Part shown: positions 39,181-49,592 of the stretch, one piece after another
Position numbering within the stretch: the stretch's first letter is position 1
Layout: each line of letters begins with the position of its first letter
Assembly: GCF_014269025.2 (NCBI RefSeq)
Contig: NZ_CP077094.1
Location: 4,030,001-4,094,000 of the forward strand
Length of the DNA stretch: 64,000 bases
Direction: 5' to 3'
From: Pseudomonas promysalinigenes
GTDB taxonomy: Bacteria > Pseudomonadota > Gammaproteobacteria > Pseudomonadales > Pseudomonadaceae
Notes under the pieces: model-generated
Told to the model about the DNA's origin: nothing
What the model saw: only the letters and a program-made list of their open reading frames with translations
Database searches by the model: none
Made by a program: the position numbers and the translations under genes

Positions 39181-39669
39181 TCAGTGAATGTGCAGGCGTC
39201 TGCGCAGGTCGCGCAGGGCGAAGCTGATCCACGGCCAGAGCAAGGCACTGATCACCGCTGACCAGACCAGCGCCAGGGTTGGCAGGCGGTTGCCGGTCAG
39301 CGCGCTGAGCCAAAGCTGGACCAACTGAGCAATACCGAAGATCACCAGCACCACCAGGCTCTGCTGCCAAAGCGGGAACATGCGCAAGCGCTGCTGCAAG
39401 GAAAGCACCAGGAAGGTGATGAGGGTGAGGATCAGCGCGTTCTGGCCGAGCAAGGTTCCGTACAGGACATCCTCGGCCAGCCCCAGCACGAAGGCAGTGG
39501 TCATGCCCACTCTATTGGGCACGTTCAAGGTCCAGAAGGACACAAGCATCGCCAGCCACATGGGGCGGAACACTTCGAGAAACTGAGGCATCGGCGACAC
39601 GCTGAGCAACAGCCCGATGGCGAATGTAAGCCAAATGACCCAAGCGTGATTTCGGCGCGACTTGGCCAT
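39181..39669 (-). CDS. mreD: Rod shape-determining protein MreD
   Basis: MreD is the small integral membrane protein of the elongasome. It has 162 residues and about five hydrophobic segments: [57 protein letters not shown] and [16 protein letters not shown]. Its ATG overlaps the mreC stop by one base (TAATG). A Lys/Arg-rich cytoplasmic start MAKSRRNH fits positive-inside topology. Confidence 0.94.
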   Translation of the reverse strand: MAKSRRNHAWVIWLTFAIGLLLSVSPMPQFLEVFRPMWLAMLVSFWTLNVPNRVGMTTAFVLGLAEDVLYGTLLGQNALILTLITFLVLSLQQRLRMFPLWQQSLVVLVIFGIAQLVQLWLSALTGNRLPTLALVWSAVISALLWPWISFALRDLRRRLHIH

Positions 39670-40691
39670 TATTGCCTCCGAGGTTGCGCAGGTGCCGCTG
39701 GAGCCGCAGCGGGACTGGTCGGCGCGGCTGCAGGAGTGGCAGGTGCCTGCCCTGTAGCGGCAGGTGCAGCCGTGGACGCAGGCTCGGCAGCAGTGGCCGG
39801 CTGCGCTGCGCCTTTGCGATCGGCTTCCTCTTGGGCAATGGCGGCGTCAGTGGCGCGCTGCTCCGGCGTGCGACGGTCGCTGAACACCAGCAGCATGTAG
39901 CGGCTGCGGTTAAGGGCGGCAGTCGGAATGGCGCGTACGATTGCAAACGGCTGGCCGGAGTCGTGAATCACCTCATTGACCGTGGCCACCGGGTAACCGG
40001 CCGGGAAACGTTGGCCCATGCCGGAGCTGACCAGCAGGTCGCCTTCCTTGATGTCAGCGGTATCGGCAACATGGCGCAGTTCCAGACGCTCCGGGTTGCC
40101 CGTGCCGCTAGCGATGGCGCGCAGCCCATTGCGGTTGACCTGCACCGGAATGCTGTGGGTCGTATCGGTCAACAGCAACACCCGTGACGTGTAAGGCATC
40201 AGCTCGACGACCTGGCCCATCAGGCCGCGGGCATCGAGCACCGGCTGGCCAAGGAACACGCCATCGCGCTCACCCTTGTTGATCAGGATGCGGTGGGTGA
40301 ACGGGTTGGGATCGACGCCGATCAACTCGGCCACCTCGACTTTCTCGTTAACCAGCGCCGAAGAGTTGAGCAGCTCACGCAGGCGCACGTTCTGCTCGGT
40401 CAGGGCCGCCAGTTTTTGCAGGCGCCCCTGCAACAACAGGGCTTCGGTCTTGAGTTTTTCGTTTTCGGCGATCAGCTCCGTACGGCTGCCGAACTGGCCG
40501 GCCACGCCTTGCCACATGCGCTGCGGCAGGTCAGTGATCCAGTACGATTCCATCAGCACCAGGCCCATCTGGCTGCGCACAGGCTTGAGCACGTCGAAAC
40601 GCGCGTCGACAACCATCAACGCGACCGACAGCACCACCAGCACTAGCAGGCGAACGCCCAGCGAAGGGCCCTTGGAGAAAAGCGGTTTAAT
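39669..40691 (-). CDS. mreC: Rod shape-determining protein MreC, apparently with an ATT start
   Basis: MreC is the periplasmic scaffold of the elongasome, anchored by one N-terminal helix. The frame is open to a TGA ten codons or so upstream of 40691, and there is no ATG, GTG or TTG before the middle of the membrane helix. ATT at 40689-40691 follows AGGAACGGCCC at good spacing and gives a start reading (M)IKPLFSKGPSLGVRL, with the basic residues that normally precede the MreC helix; 340 residues result. GTG at 40643 would start inside the helix. The C-terminal 70 residues are Ala/Pro-rich, as in Pseudomonas MreC. A coiled coil occupies about 70-110. Confidence 0.9.
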   Translation of the reverse strand: MKPLFSKGPSLGVRLLVLVVLSVALMVVDARFDVLKPVRSQMGLVLMESYWITDLPQRMWQGVAGQFGSRTELIAENEKLKTEALLLQGRLQKLAALTEQNVRLRELLNSSALVNEKVEVAELIGVDPNPFTHRILINKGERDGVFLGQPVLDARGLMGQVVELMPYTSRVLLLTDTTHSIPVQVNRNGLRAIASGTGNPERLELRHVADTADIKEGDLLVSSGMGQRFPAGYPVATVNEVIHDSGQPFAIVRAIPTAALNRSRYMLLVFSDRRTPEQRATDAAIAQEEADRKGAAQPATAAEPASTAAPAATGQAPATPAAAPTSPAAAPAAPAQPRRQ

Positions 40692-40799
40692 GGGCCGTTC
40701 CTCGTGGACGACTCAGGAGGTCATTGGACATCGGGACAACGCACCAGCCTGGTTGCGGGTTGACGGAAACGACGCCCGGACGGACGCCAGCCCAGCGCA

Positions 40800-40828
40800 T
40801 ACAGGTAGCACTGTGCGTGCTACCTGTA
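40800..40828. other. Perfect hairpin in the mreB-mreC spacer
   Basis: TACAGGTAGCAC (40800-40811) and GTGCTACCTGTA (40817-40828) form a perfect 12-base stem with a five-base loop. It lies 27 bases after the mreB stop, upstream of mreC, with no T-run. It may set the ratio of MreB to MreC by protecting the mreB mRNA end or slowing polymerase. Confidence 0.7.
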
Positions 40829-40854
40829 AACCGGGCGCTCGATGGCTACGCGGA

Positions 40855-42051
<1,197 letters not shown>

Positions 42052-42097
42052 TCACTGCCGAGCTGATTCGGTTCTTTGTTTCCCCTGGAGATCAACC

Positions 42098-42385
42098 ATG
42101 GCGCTTGAACGCAGCGACGTGGAGAAGATCGCCCATCTGGCCCGCCTGGGCCTGAATGACGGCGAACTGCCACGCATTACTGACGCCCTGAACAGCATTC
42201 TCGGCCTGGTCGACCAGATGCAAGCGGTCGACACCGACGGTATCGAACCTCTGGCCCATCCCCTGGAGGCCAGCCAGCGTCTGCGTCCCGACCAGGTCAC
42301 CGAAAGCAATCAGCGCGATGCCTATCAGGCCATTGCACCCTCGACCGAAAGCGGTCTGTACCTGGTTCCCAAAGTCATCGAGTAA
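42098..42385 (+). CDS. gatC: Asp/Glu-tRNA amidotransferase subunit C
   Basis: GatC is the small assembly subunit of GatCAB, which turns Glu-tRNA-Gln and Asp-tRNA-Asn into the correct Gln and Asn forms. It has 95 residues with the helix pair [20 protein letters not shown] and the C-terminal [20 protein letters not shown], which wraps around GatA. The gene opens the gatC-gatA-gatB operon, 15 bases before gatA, and diverges from mreB. Confidence 0.96.
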   Translation: MALERSDVEKIAHLARLGLNDGELPRITDALNSILGLVDQMQAVDTDGIEPLAHPLEASQRLRPDQVTESNQRDAYQAIAPSTESGLYLVPKVIE

Positions 42386-42400
42386 GGGATAGAGCCTGCC

Positions 42401-43852
42401 ATGCATGAATTGACCCTGGCCGAGATCGCCCGCGGACTCGCCGACAAGTCGTTTTCTTCCGAAGAGCTGACCGGCGCCCTGCTGGCGCGCGTCAAGCAGA
42501 TCGACCCACAGATCAACAGCTTCATCAGCGTCACCGAAGAACTGGCCTTGGGCCAGGCACGTGCCGCAGACGCCCGCCGCGCCGGTGGCGAAACCGGCGC
42601 CCTGCTCGGCGCCCCAATCGCCCACAAGGACCTGTTCTGCACCCTGGGCGTGCGCACCAGCTGCGGCTCGAAGATGCTCGACAACTTCAACGCGCCGTAC
42701 GATGCCACAGTGGTAGCCAAGCTGGCCGATGCCGGCATGGTCACCCTGGGCAAGACCAACATGGACGAGTTCGCCATGGGTTCGGCCAACGAATCCAGCC
42801 ACTACGGCGCGGTGAAGAACCCATGGAGCCTCGAGCACGTGCCTGGCGGCTCGTCCGGTGGTTCGGCCGCGGCCGTAGCTGCACGCCTGCTGCCGGCCAC
42901 TACCGGTACCGACACTGGCGGTTCGATCCGCCAGCCGGCGGCGCTGACCAACCTTACCGGCCTCAAACCGACGTACGGTCGCGTATCGCGCTGGGGCATG
43001 ATCGCCTACGCTTCCAGCCTCGACCAGGGTGGCCCGCTGGCGCGCACTGCCGAAGACTGCGCCCTGCTGCTGCAAGGCATGGCCGGCTTCGATGCCAAGG
43101 ACTCCACCAGCATCGATGAGCCCGTACCTGACTACAGCGCCAGCCTCAACGGCTCGCTGCAGGGGCTGCGCATCGGCCTGCCGAAGGAATACTTCGCAGC
43201 CGGCCTCGACCCACGCATCGCCGACCTGGTCCAGGCCAGCGTCAAGGAGCTGGAAAAGCTCGGCGCAGTGGTCAAGCAAATCAGCCTGCCCAACATGCAG
43301 CATGCCATTGCGGCGTACTACGTGATCGCCCCCGCCGAAGCTTCCTCCAACCTGTCGCGTTTCGATGGCGTGCGCTTCGGCTACCGCTGTGAAGCCCCCA
43401 AGGACCTGACCGACCTGTACAAGCGCTCTCGTGGCGAAGGCTTCGGCGCCGAGGTGCAGCGCCGCATCATGGTCGGCACCTACGCCCTTTCGGCCGGCTA
43501 CTACGACGCCTACTACGTCAAGGCACAGCAGATCCGTCGCCTGATCAAGAACGACTTCATGGCGGCGTTCAACGATGTCGACCTGATCCTAGGCCCGACC
43601 ACGCCGAACCCGGCTTGGAAGCTTGGCGCCAAGAGCAGCGACCCTGTCGCCGCCTACCTGGAAGACGTCTACACCATCACTGCCAACCTGGCAGGCCTGC
43701 CAGGCCTGTCGATGCCTGCCGGCTTCGTCGATGGCCTGCCGGTCGGCGTACAGCTGCTGGCCCCATACTTCCAGGAAGGCCGCCTACTCAACGTCGCGCA
43801 CCGTTACCAGCAAGTCACCGACTGGCACACCCGCGCCCCTAACGGCTTCTGA
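42401..43852 (+). CDS. gatA: Asp/Glu-tRNA amidotransferase subunit A
   Basis: GatA is the amidase that releases ammonia from glutamine for the transamidation. The 483-residue protein has the Ser-cisSer-Lys triad of the amidase signature family: K76 ([10 protein letters not shown]), S151 ([11 protein letters not shown]) and the nucleophile S175 ([12 protein letters not shown]). Subunit C and B genes flank it with 15 and 11 base gaps. The presence of the set in Pseudomonas is needed mainly for Asn-tRNA formation. Confidence 0.98.
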   Translation: MHELTLAEIARGLADKSFSSEELTGALLARVKQIDPQINSFISVTEELALGQARAADARRAGGETGALLGAPIAHKDLFCTLGVRTSCGSKMLDNFNAPYDATVVAKLADAGMVTLGKTNMDEFAMGSANESSHYGAVKNPWSLEHVPGGSSGGSAAAVAARLLPATTGTDTGGSIRQPAALTNLTGLKPTYGRVSRWGMIAYASSLDQGGPLARTAEDCALLLQGMAGFDAKDSTSIDEPVPDYSASLNGSLQGLRIGLPKEYFAAGLDPRIADLVQASVKELEKLGAVVKQISLPNMQHAIAAYYVIAPAEASSNLSRFDGVRFGYRCEAPKDLTDLYKRSRGEGFGAEVQRRIMVGTYALSAGYYDAYYVKAQQIRRLIKNDFMAAFNDVDLILGPTTPNPAWKLGAKSSDPVAAYLEDVYTITANLAGLPGLSMPAGFVDGLPVGVQLLAPYFQEGRLLNVAHRYQQVTDWHTRAPNGF

Positions 43853-43863
43853 GGAATTCACAC

Positions 43864-45309
43864 ATGCAATGGGAAGTTGTGATCGGGCTGGAGATTCATA
43901 CCCAGCTGGCCACCCAGTCGAAGATCTTCTCCGGCAGCGCCACCACCTTCGGCTCCGAGCCGAACACCCAGGCCAGCCTGGTTGATCTAGGCATGCCTGG
44001 CGTGCTGCCAGTGCTGAACCAGGAGGCCGTACGCATGGCCTGCATGTTCGGCCTGGCCATCGATGCCGAAATCGGCAAGCGCAACGTGTTCGCGCGTAAG
44101 AACTACTTCTACCCTGACCTGCCCAAGGGTTACCAGATCAGCCAGATGGATCTGCCGATCGTCGGCAAGGGCCACCTGGACATCGCCCTGGAAGACGGCA
44201 CCATCAAGCGTATCGGCGTAACCCGCGCGCACCTGGAGGAAGACGCCGGCAAGAGCCTGCACGAGGACTTCAGCGGTTCCACCGGCATCGACCTCAACCG
44301 TGCCGGCACGCCGCTGCTGGAAATCGTCTCCGAGCCAGACATGCGTAGCGCCAAGGAGGCCGTGGCTTACGTCAAGGCAATCCACGCGCTGGTACGCTAC
44401 CTGGGCATCTGTGACGGCAACATGGCCGAAGGCTCGCTGCGCTGCGACTGTAACGTATCGATCCGTCCCAAAGGCCAGACCGAGTTCGGCACCCGCTGCG
44501 AGATCAAGAACGTCAACTCGTTCCGCTTCATCGAACGCGCGATCAACAGCGAGATCCAGCGCCAGATCGACCTGATCGAGGACGGCGGCAAGGTGGTGCA
44601 GGAAACCCGCCTGTACGACCCGAACAAGGACGAGACCCGCTCCATGCGCAGCAAGGAAGAGGCCAACGACTACCGTTACTTCCCCGATCCCGATTTGCTG
44701 CCGGTGGTAATCGAGGACAGTTTCCTCGAAACGGTGCGCGCAGGCCTTCCTGAGCTGCCAACGCAGAAGGTCGAACGTTTCCAGAGCCAATACGGCCTGT
44801 CGGCCTATGACGCCAACGTGCTGGCTTCGAGCCGCGAGCAGGCGGACTACTTCGAAGAAGTGGTGCGTATTGGCGGGGATGCCAAGCTTGCCGCCAACTG
44901 GGTCATGGTCGAACTGGGTAGCCTGCTGAACAAACTAGGGGTCGAGATCGACCAAGCCCCGGTGAGTGCCGCGCACTTGGGCGGCATGTTGCTGCGCATT
45001 CGTGACAACACCATCAGCGGCAAGATCGCCAAGACCGTGTTCGAGGCCATGGCCGCCGGCGAAGGCGATGCCGATAGCATCATCGAAAGCAAAGGTCTCA
45101 AGCAGGTTACCGACACCGGTGCAATCGACAAGATGCTCGACGAAGTGCTCGCCGCCAATGCCGAACAAGTCGAACAGTACCGCGCCGCTGACGAGGCCAA
45201 ACGCGGCAAGATGTTCGGTTTCTTCGTCGGCCAGGCGATGAAGGCTTCCAAGGGCAAGGCCAACCCTGGGCAGGTGAACCAACTACTCAAGGCCAAGCTC
45301 GAAGGGTGA
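43864..45309 (+). CDS. gatB: Asp/Glu-tRNA amidotransferase subunit B
   Basis: GatB binds the mischarged tRNA and activates its carboxyl group with ATP. The protein has 481 residues with the N-terminal [20 protein letters not shown], the metal and nucleotide region [37 protein letters not shown] and the C-terminal YqeY-like helical domain with [20 protein letters not shown] (about 445-465). It ends the gatCAB operon and is followed by a REP pair. Confidence 0.98.
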   Translation: MQWEVVIGLEIHTQLATQSKIFSGSATTFGSEPNTQASLVDLGMPGVLPVLNQEAVRMACMFGLAIDAEIGKRNVFARKNYFYPDLPKGYQISQMDLPIVGKGHLDIALEDGTIKRIGVTRAHLEEDAGKSLHEDFSGSTGIDLNRAGTPLLEIVSEPDMRSAKEAVAYVKAIHALVRYLGICDGNMAEGSLRCDCNVSIRPKGQTEFGTRCEIKNVNSFRFIERAINSEIQRQIDLIEDGGKVVQETRLYDPNKDETRSMRSKEEANDYRYFPDPDLLPVVIEDSFLETVRAGLPELPTQKVERFQSQYGLSAYDANVLASSREQADYFEEVVRIGGDAKLAANWVMVELGSLLNKLGVEIDQAPVSAAHLGGMLLRIRDNTISGKIAKTVFEAMAAGEGDADSIIESKGLKQVTDTGAIDKMLDEVLAANAEQVEQYRAADEAKRGKMFGFFVGQAMKASKGKANPGQVNQLLKAKLEG

Positions 45310-45325
45310 CGATTTCAATCCTATA

Positions 45326-45435
45326 GCCGTGCGAGGGCCTAGCCCTCGTTCGCGGCTAAAGCCGCTCCTACAGAGCTGCCGCTACCCGAGCGAGCACCTA
45401 CCTCTCTACAGGACCGGCTTTAGCCGCCAATGGCC
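45326..45435. repeat. Inverted REP pair between gatB and the RlpA-like gene
   Basis: A first REP half runs to 45372 (core CGCGGCTAAAGCCGCTCCTA) and an inverse half begins at about 45406 (ACAGGACCGGCTTTAGCCGC). The two face each other across about 35 bases. The element also places the second half within 25 bases of the next gene start. Confidence 0.8.
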
Positions 45436-45455
45436 GCACTGGGAGAGCACCACAC

Positions 45456-45830
45456 TTGCTTAAACGATCCCTCGCCAGCTTGGCGCTTTTTTCCTTCCTG
45501 GCTGGCTGCGCCAGTCAGGCCATCGACCCCCGCGGTTACAACGAAACCGGCACCGCGTCCTATTACGGCTCCCGCCACCACGGCAAACGCACCGCCAGCG
45601 GCGAACCGTTCAACCAGCACGGGCTGACCGCTGCCCACCGCAGCCTGGCATTCGGCAGCCGGGTACTGGTCACCAACCTGGCCAATGACCGCAGCGTGGT
45701 GGTCCGCATCAACGACCGCGGCCCGCATACCCGCAGCCGCTTGATCGACCTGTCACGTGCTGCAGCAGAAAAAATCGGCATGCTCCGTAGCGGAACGGCG
45801 CGCGTGCGGGTACAAGGTTTGAGCGACTGA
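45456..45830 (+). CDS. Short RlpA-like septal-ring-type lipoprotein
   Basis: This 124-residue lipoprotein has a signal peptide with lipobox LAGC (C18) and a double-psi beta-barrel of the RlpA family: GTASYYGSRHHGKRTASGE, then VVVRINDRGPHTRSRLIDLS with the conserved Asp of RlpA lytic transglycosylases. It lacks the C-terminal SPOR domain of full RlpA (over 300 residues), so binding to denuded septal glycan is not expected by that route. The start is TTG 45456 with GGGAGAG upstream; no ATG fits the signal peptide. It follows the REP pair and precedes the antiporter gene by 24 bases. Confidence 0.88.
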   Translation: MLKRSLASLALFSFLAGCASQAIDPRGYNETGTASYYGSRHHGKRTASGEPFNQHGLTAAHRSLAFGSRVLVTNLANDRSVVVRINDRGPHTRSRLIDLSRAAAEKIGMLRSGTARVRVQGLSD

Positions 45831-45854
45831 CCTGACAACCGCTTTGACGGGAGC

Positions 45855-46946
45855 ATGACCATTTTCGACCTCGCAACCCTACCCACCTTCAGCCTGCTGC
45901 AAATGGGCCTTGCCCTGCTATTGCTGGTCGGCGGAGCCGAGCTCATGGTGCGCGCCGCACTTCGCCTGGCGCAACGCCTGCACGTGCGGCCATTGATCAT
46001 CGGCCTGAGCCTGGTCGCTTTCGGCAGCACTGCTCCGCAGCTGACGGTAAGCCTGCAGGCTGCTTTCCAGGGTGCCCCTGATGTGGCCGTGGGCAGCGTG
46101 ATCGGCAGCAATATCTTCAATGTACTGGTCATCCTCGGGCTGGCCGCGCTGGTCATCCCGTTGCGGGTGTCACGCCAGTTGGTGCGCCTGGATATCCCGC
46201 TGATGATCGCAGCCAGCGCGCTGGTATATGCCCTTTGCGCCAATGCTCACTTGGGCCGGGCCGAGGGTTTATTGTTGCTGCTTGGCCTGGCGGGCTACCT
46301 GGCGATGCTTTGGCACCAGTCACGCCACTATGCCCGCACCTACCCTGCGCCGAATGCCGGGGCTGCCAGCGCCGGACGTTTCTGGTCCGGGACGTTGCTC
46401 CAGGTGCTGTTGGGCTTTGGCCTGCTGAGCCTGGCCGGGCACCTGCTGTTGGAGTCCGCCATTGAAGTGGCTACCGATCTGGGCTTGTCCGAACGCATCA
46501 TCGGCCTGACCGTGGTCGCGGTGTGTACATCCCTGCCTGAACTTGCCGCAGCGCTGATCGCCGCCGTTCGAGGTGAGCGGGAAATTGCGGTAGGCACGGT
46601 GATCGGCAGCAACCTGTTCAACCTGCTTGGGGTACTTGGCCTGACCGCGCTGACCACCCCCGAGCCACTGACCATTTCGCCCAATGCACTGGCCTTCGAC
46701 CTTCCGGTGATGTTTGGCGTCGCCGCACTGAGCTTGCCGGTGTTTTACTCCGGTTATCGAATCACCCGCGCCGAAGGGCTGGTGTTCCTTTGCCTGTACC
46801 TGGCCTATGGCCTACATGTGGCGGCTTTCACCATGGGCATGCCACTGGCCGGGCGGCTGGAGCGGTTGATGCTGTTCTATGTGCTGCCGGTGCTTGCCGT
46901 GGTGCTGTTGTTCACCACCCTGCGTGCCTGGCGGCGGCAGCATTGA
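45855..46946 (+). CDS. YrbG-type calcium/sodium antiporter family protein with altered ion site
   Basis: This 363-residue membrane protein has the two inverted alpha-repeats of the Ca/cation antiporter superfamily: AFGSTAPQLTVS with GSVIGSNIFNVL, and AVCTSLPELAAAL with GTVIGSNLFNLL. About ten membrane segments are predicted. In NCX_Mj the central cation is held by E54, N81, E213 and D240; the matching places here are Q62, N89, E229 and N256, so two of the three acidic ligands are replaced by amides. Selectivity or coupling may therefore differ from Na/Ca exchange. It is close behind the RlpA-like gene and converges with the permease gene. Confidence 0.88.
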   Translation: MTIFDLATLPTFSLLQMGLALLLLVGGAELMVRAALRLAQRLHVRPLIIGLSLVAFGSTAPQLTVSLQAAFQGAPDVAVGSVIGSNIFNVLVILGLAALVIPLRVSRQLVRLDIPLMIAASALVYALCANAHLGRAEGLLLLLGLAGYLAMLWHQSRHYARTYPAPNAGAASAGRFWSGTLLQVLLGFGLLSLAGHLLLESAIEVATDLGLSERIIGLTVVAVCTSLPELAAALIAAVRGEREIAVGTVIGSNLFNLLGVLGLTALTTPEPLTISPNALAFDLPVMFGVAALSLPVFYSGYRITRAEGLVFLCLYLAYGLHVAAFTMGMPLAGRLERLMLFYVLPVLAVVLLFTTLRAWRRQH

Positions 46947-46967
46947 TGAGCGCATGACTTGGGGTTG

Positions 46968-46993
46968 GTGGCGCTCTTCAGATCGAGCGCCAC
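46968..46993. other. Hairpin between the antiporter and permease genes
   Basis: GTGGCGCT (46968-46975) and AGCGCCAC (46986-46993) form an 8-base stem with a 10-base loop in the 81-base convergent gap. There is no T-run on either side, so it is at best a weak two-way terminator. Confidence 0.45.
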
Positions 46994-47027
46994 GCGGGCG
47001 GCGCTGGATCTCACAGGCGGTGCAAAT

Positions 47028-48389
47028 TCAACGCCGAACCTGCCGAGTCTTCTTCAGCTTGAAGGCCACCCACAGCACCGCAATCCATCCCGGAATCAGC
47101 ATCACCGAAATTCGAATCGGCGGGGTCAGGTACATCACCACCAGAATCAGAACGATGAACGCCAGACACAGGTAATTGGTCAGCGGATGCCCCCAACTTT
47201 GGTAGAACGGGGTAGTACCCGTTGCCAGCTTGGCCTTGCGGAACTTCAGGTGAGTGATACTGATACTGGCCCAGTTGATCACCAGTGCCGACACCGCCAA
47301 TGCCATCAACAGCCCGAAGGCCTCGCCTGGCATCAGGTAGTTGATCAACACGCAAAGGCCGGTGGCCACTGCCGAAACACCAAGCGCGGTGAGCGGCACG
47401 CCACCGCGGCTGACCTTGAGCAATTGCCGCGGCGCATCACCCTGGCTCGCCAAGCCGAACAGCATGCGGCTGTTGGCATAGACGCAGCTGTTGTATACCG
47501 ACAGTGCAGCGGTCAGCACCACGATGTTGAGAATGGTCGCCACCACATCGCTATCCAGTTCGTGGAAGATCATCACGAATGGGCTGCCACCTTGCACCAC
47601 CTTCTGCCAAGGGTACAGCGTCAACAACACTGCCAGCGCACCAATGTAGAAGATCAGGATGCGATAGACCACCTGATTGGTCGCCTTGGGAATGCTGTGG
47701 CGCGGGTTGTCCGCCTCGGCAGCGGTGATGCCGACCAATTCCAGGCCCCCGAACGAGAACATGATCACGGCCAAAGCCATCACCAGGCCTGCCACGCCAT
47801 TGGGGAAGAACCCGCCGTACTGCCACAGGTTGGATACGCTGGCATCCGGGCCACCATTGCCACTTGCCAGCAGCCAGGCACCGAAACCAATCATGCTGAC
47901 GATCGCCACCACCTTGATCAGTGCGAACCAGAACTCCATCTCGCCATATACCCTGACCTGGGTAAGGTTGATCAGGTTGATGACCACAAAGAAGATCGCC
48001 GCCGTGGCCCAGGTCGGGAAGCCTGGCCACCAGTACTGCACGTAGATCCCGACCGCCGAGAGTTCGGCCATGCCGACGAGCACGTATACCACCCAGTAGT
48101 TCCAGCCGGAGACGAACCCGGCGAACTCGCTCCAGTAGTGGTGGGCGAAGTGGCTGAAGCTCCCCGCCACCGGCTCCTCCACCACCATCTCACCCAACTG
48201 ACGCATGATGAAGAAGGCCATCAGGCCGGCGATGGCGTAGCCCAGCAATACGGAAGGGCCAGCCAGCTGGATTGTCTGGGCGATGCCAAGAAACAACCCT
48301 GTACCTACAGCACCGCCCAGCGCGATCAGCTGGATATGGCGATTCTTCAGCCCGCGCTTCAACGGCTCGGGCGTGCTCTGGTCTTGCAT
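47028..48389 (-). CDS. Amino acid permease (AroP/ProY type, APC superfamily)
   Basis: This 453-residue inner-membrane protein belongs to the AroP-ProY-GabP group of amino acid:proton symporters. The N-terminus has RGLKNRHIQLIALGGAVGTG and GLFLG, the family signature, followed by 12 membrane segments; the conserved FSFGGLELVGITAAEADNP and PRHSIPKATNQVVYRILIFY come in the middle. The exact substrate (proline, aromatic or basic) cannot be told from sequence alone; proline-type permeases resemble it most. It converges with the antiporter and is followed upstream by the AEC transporter. Confidence 0.9.
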   Translation of the reverse strand: MQDQSTPEPLKRGLKNRHIQLIALGGAVGTGLFLGIAQTIQLAGPSVLLGYAIAGLMAFFIMRQLGEMVVEEPVAGSFSHFAHHYWSEFAGFVSGWNYWVVYVLVGMAELSAVGIYVQYWWPGFPTWATAAIFFVVINLINLTQVRVYGEMEFWFALIKVVAIVSMIGFGAWLLASGNGGPDASVSNLWQYGGFFPNGVAGLVMALAVIMFSFGGLELVGITAAEADNPRHSIPKATNQVVYRILIFYIGALAVLLTLYPWQKVVQGGSPFVMIFHELDSDVVATILNIVVLTAALSVYNSCVYANSRMLFGLASQGDAPRQLLKVSRGGVPLTALGVSAVATGLCVLINYLMPGEAFGLLMALAVSALVINWASISITHLKFRKAKLATGTTPFYQSWGHPLTNYLCLAFIVLILVVMYLTPPIRISVMLIPGWIAVLWVAFKLKKTRQVRR

Positions 48390-48445
48390 GAAAAGTCCTT
48401 TGGCTCAGTGAGGCAGTGTTTTTGCTGTTGTTTGCAGTGAAGGAT

Positions 48446-49387
48446 CTAGATCCATCCGCCCCACTGCAAGATGAAAATACCAATGTTGGTGGTGACCGCA
48501 GCCATCAGCGTAGTGATCACGATGATAGACGCCGCCAGTTCATGATTGCCGTTAGCCGCGCGCGCCATCACATAACTGGCTGCCGCCGTGGGGCTGGCGA
48601 TGTACAGGAAAAGGATGCCCAGTTCGGCACCGCGGAACCCGCACAACCAGGCGCCCAGGGTGCCGATCAACGGCAGCCAGACCATCTTCACCAGGCTGGC
48701 ATCGATAGCCAGCTTGCCGCTGTCGCGCAGCGCTGCCAGCGAAAGGGTGCCACCGATGCAGATCAGCGCCAGTGGCAGGGTCATCTGCGCCAGATAGTCG
48801 CCCGAGGTAAGCAGCCAGTTGGGCAGCGGCACCTGGCCGTAAGCCATGGGTGTCGCCACCAGGACGCTGATGATCAACGGGTTGCTGAAAATGCTCTTGA
48901 GAATGCTCCAGGGATCGGACTTGAGCTGCGAGCTGTACACCGCCAGCACCACCGCTGACAGCGAGTTGTACATGAGGATGACCACCCCTGCGAGCACCGC
49001 CCCCAGGGAAATGCCGTAATCGCCGTAGAGGCTGGCCGCCAGGGCCAGGCCGATCACCCCGTTGTTGCCGCGAAACGCACCTTGGGTGTAGATGCCGCGC
49101 TCGGCCAATGGGCTGCGCCAGACAGCCATACCCCAGGCCATGGCGAAACCGACCAGGGTAGCGACGACGAAGTAGAGGATGACTTTGGGTTGCACCGCTG
49201 TAGCGAGGTCGGCGTGATAGATGCCGAGGAACAGCAGCGCTGGCATGCAAACGTTGAACACCAACTGCGAGGCGATCCGGTTGAAGTTGTCGTCGATCAG
49301 ATGGATGCGTTTGAGCAGCACGCCCAGAAACAGCATGGCGAAGACCGGTGCCGTGATGTTAAGCGTCTGGATGAGAAGGGCAAGCAT
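48446..49387 (-). CDS. AEC-family (auxin efflux carrier type) transporter
   Basis: This 313-residue protein has about ten hydrophobic segments in two groups of five separated by a hydrophilic loop, the form of the auxin efflux carrier family. Visible marks are PVFAMLFLGVLLKRIHLID, FRGNNGVIGLALAASLYGD and ICIGGTLSLAALRDSGKL, and the end ATLMAAVTTNIGIFILQ type helix. Bacterial members move malate, malonate or similar acids; the substrate here is unknown. It is 56 bases upstream of the permease gene and may share its promoter; the other side is the REP-containing gap to roxR. Confidence 0.86.
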   Translation of the reverse strand: MLALLIQTLNITAPVFAMLFLGVLLKRIHLIDDNFNRIASQLVFNVCMPALLFLGIYHADLATAVQPKVILYFVVATLVGFAMAWGMAVWRSPLAERGIYTQGAFRGNNGVIGLALAASLYGDYGISLGAVLAGVVILMYNSLSAVVLAVYSSQLKSDPWSILKSIFSNPLIISVLVATPMAYGQVPLPNWLLTSGDYLAQMTLPLALICIGGTLSLAALRDSGKLAIDASLVKMVWLPLIGTLGAWLCGFRGAELGILFLYIASPTAAASYVMARAANGNHELAASIIVITTLMAAVTTNIGIFILQWGGWI

Positions 49388-49514
49388 GCGCGAGCGGTCC
49401 TGGTGGAGTTGCCTTTAGGCGACTGATGATACGCCAACGCGCCAGGAAATGCGGGGATCTAGCAGGACTATAAACACATTTCTCGATTCACCTGTGCAGG
49501 ACTAATCACGGGTG

Positions 49515-49575
49515 AACGTGCGCCTACAGGCTGTGTACGGTTCCTGTAGGCGGGGGTTCACCCGCAAAAAGGCTA
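49515..49575. repeat. REP-like element between the AEC and roxR genes
   Basis: CGCCTACAGG (49519-49528) and CCTGTAGGCG (49542-49551) form a stem, and the right half continues GGTTCACCCGCAAAAAGGC, the REP core. It follows the roxR stop at 49593 on the minus strand and may serve as its 3' end. Confidence 0.6.
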
Positions 49576-49592
49576 GCCCATGCCGCAGACAT

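Noticed and set aside
40641..40643. GTG 40643 as the mreC start
   Set aside because: It would start inside the membrane helix without the basic N-terminal residues and has no ribosome site at the right distance.
45310..45455. Possible small RNA between gatB and the RlpA-like gene
   Set aside because: The structure is explained by two facing REP halves; there is no separate promoter or T-run terminator.
46959..48440. 493-codon plus-strand frame opposite the amino acid permease
   Set aside because: The translation is rich in His, Gln and Arg without any fold, typical of the complement of a membrane-protein gene; the minus-strand permease is clearly real.
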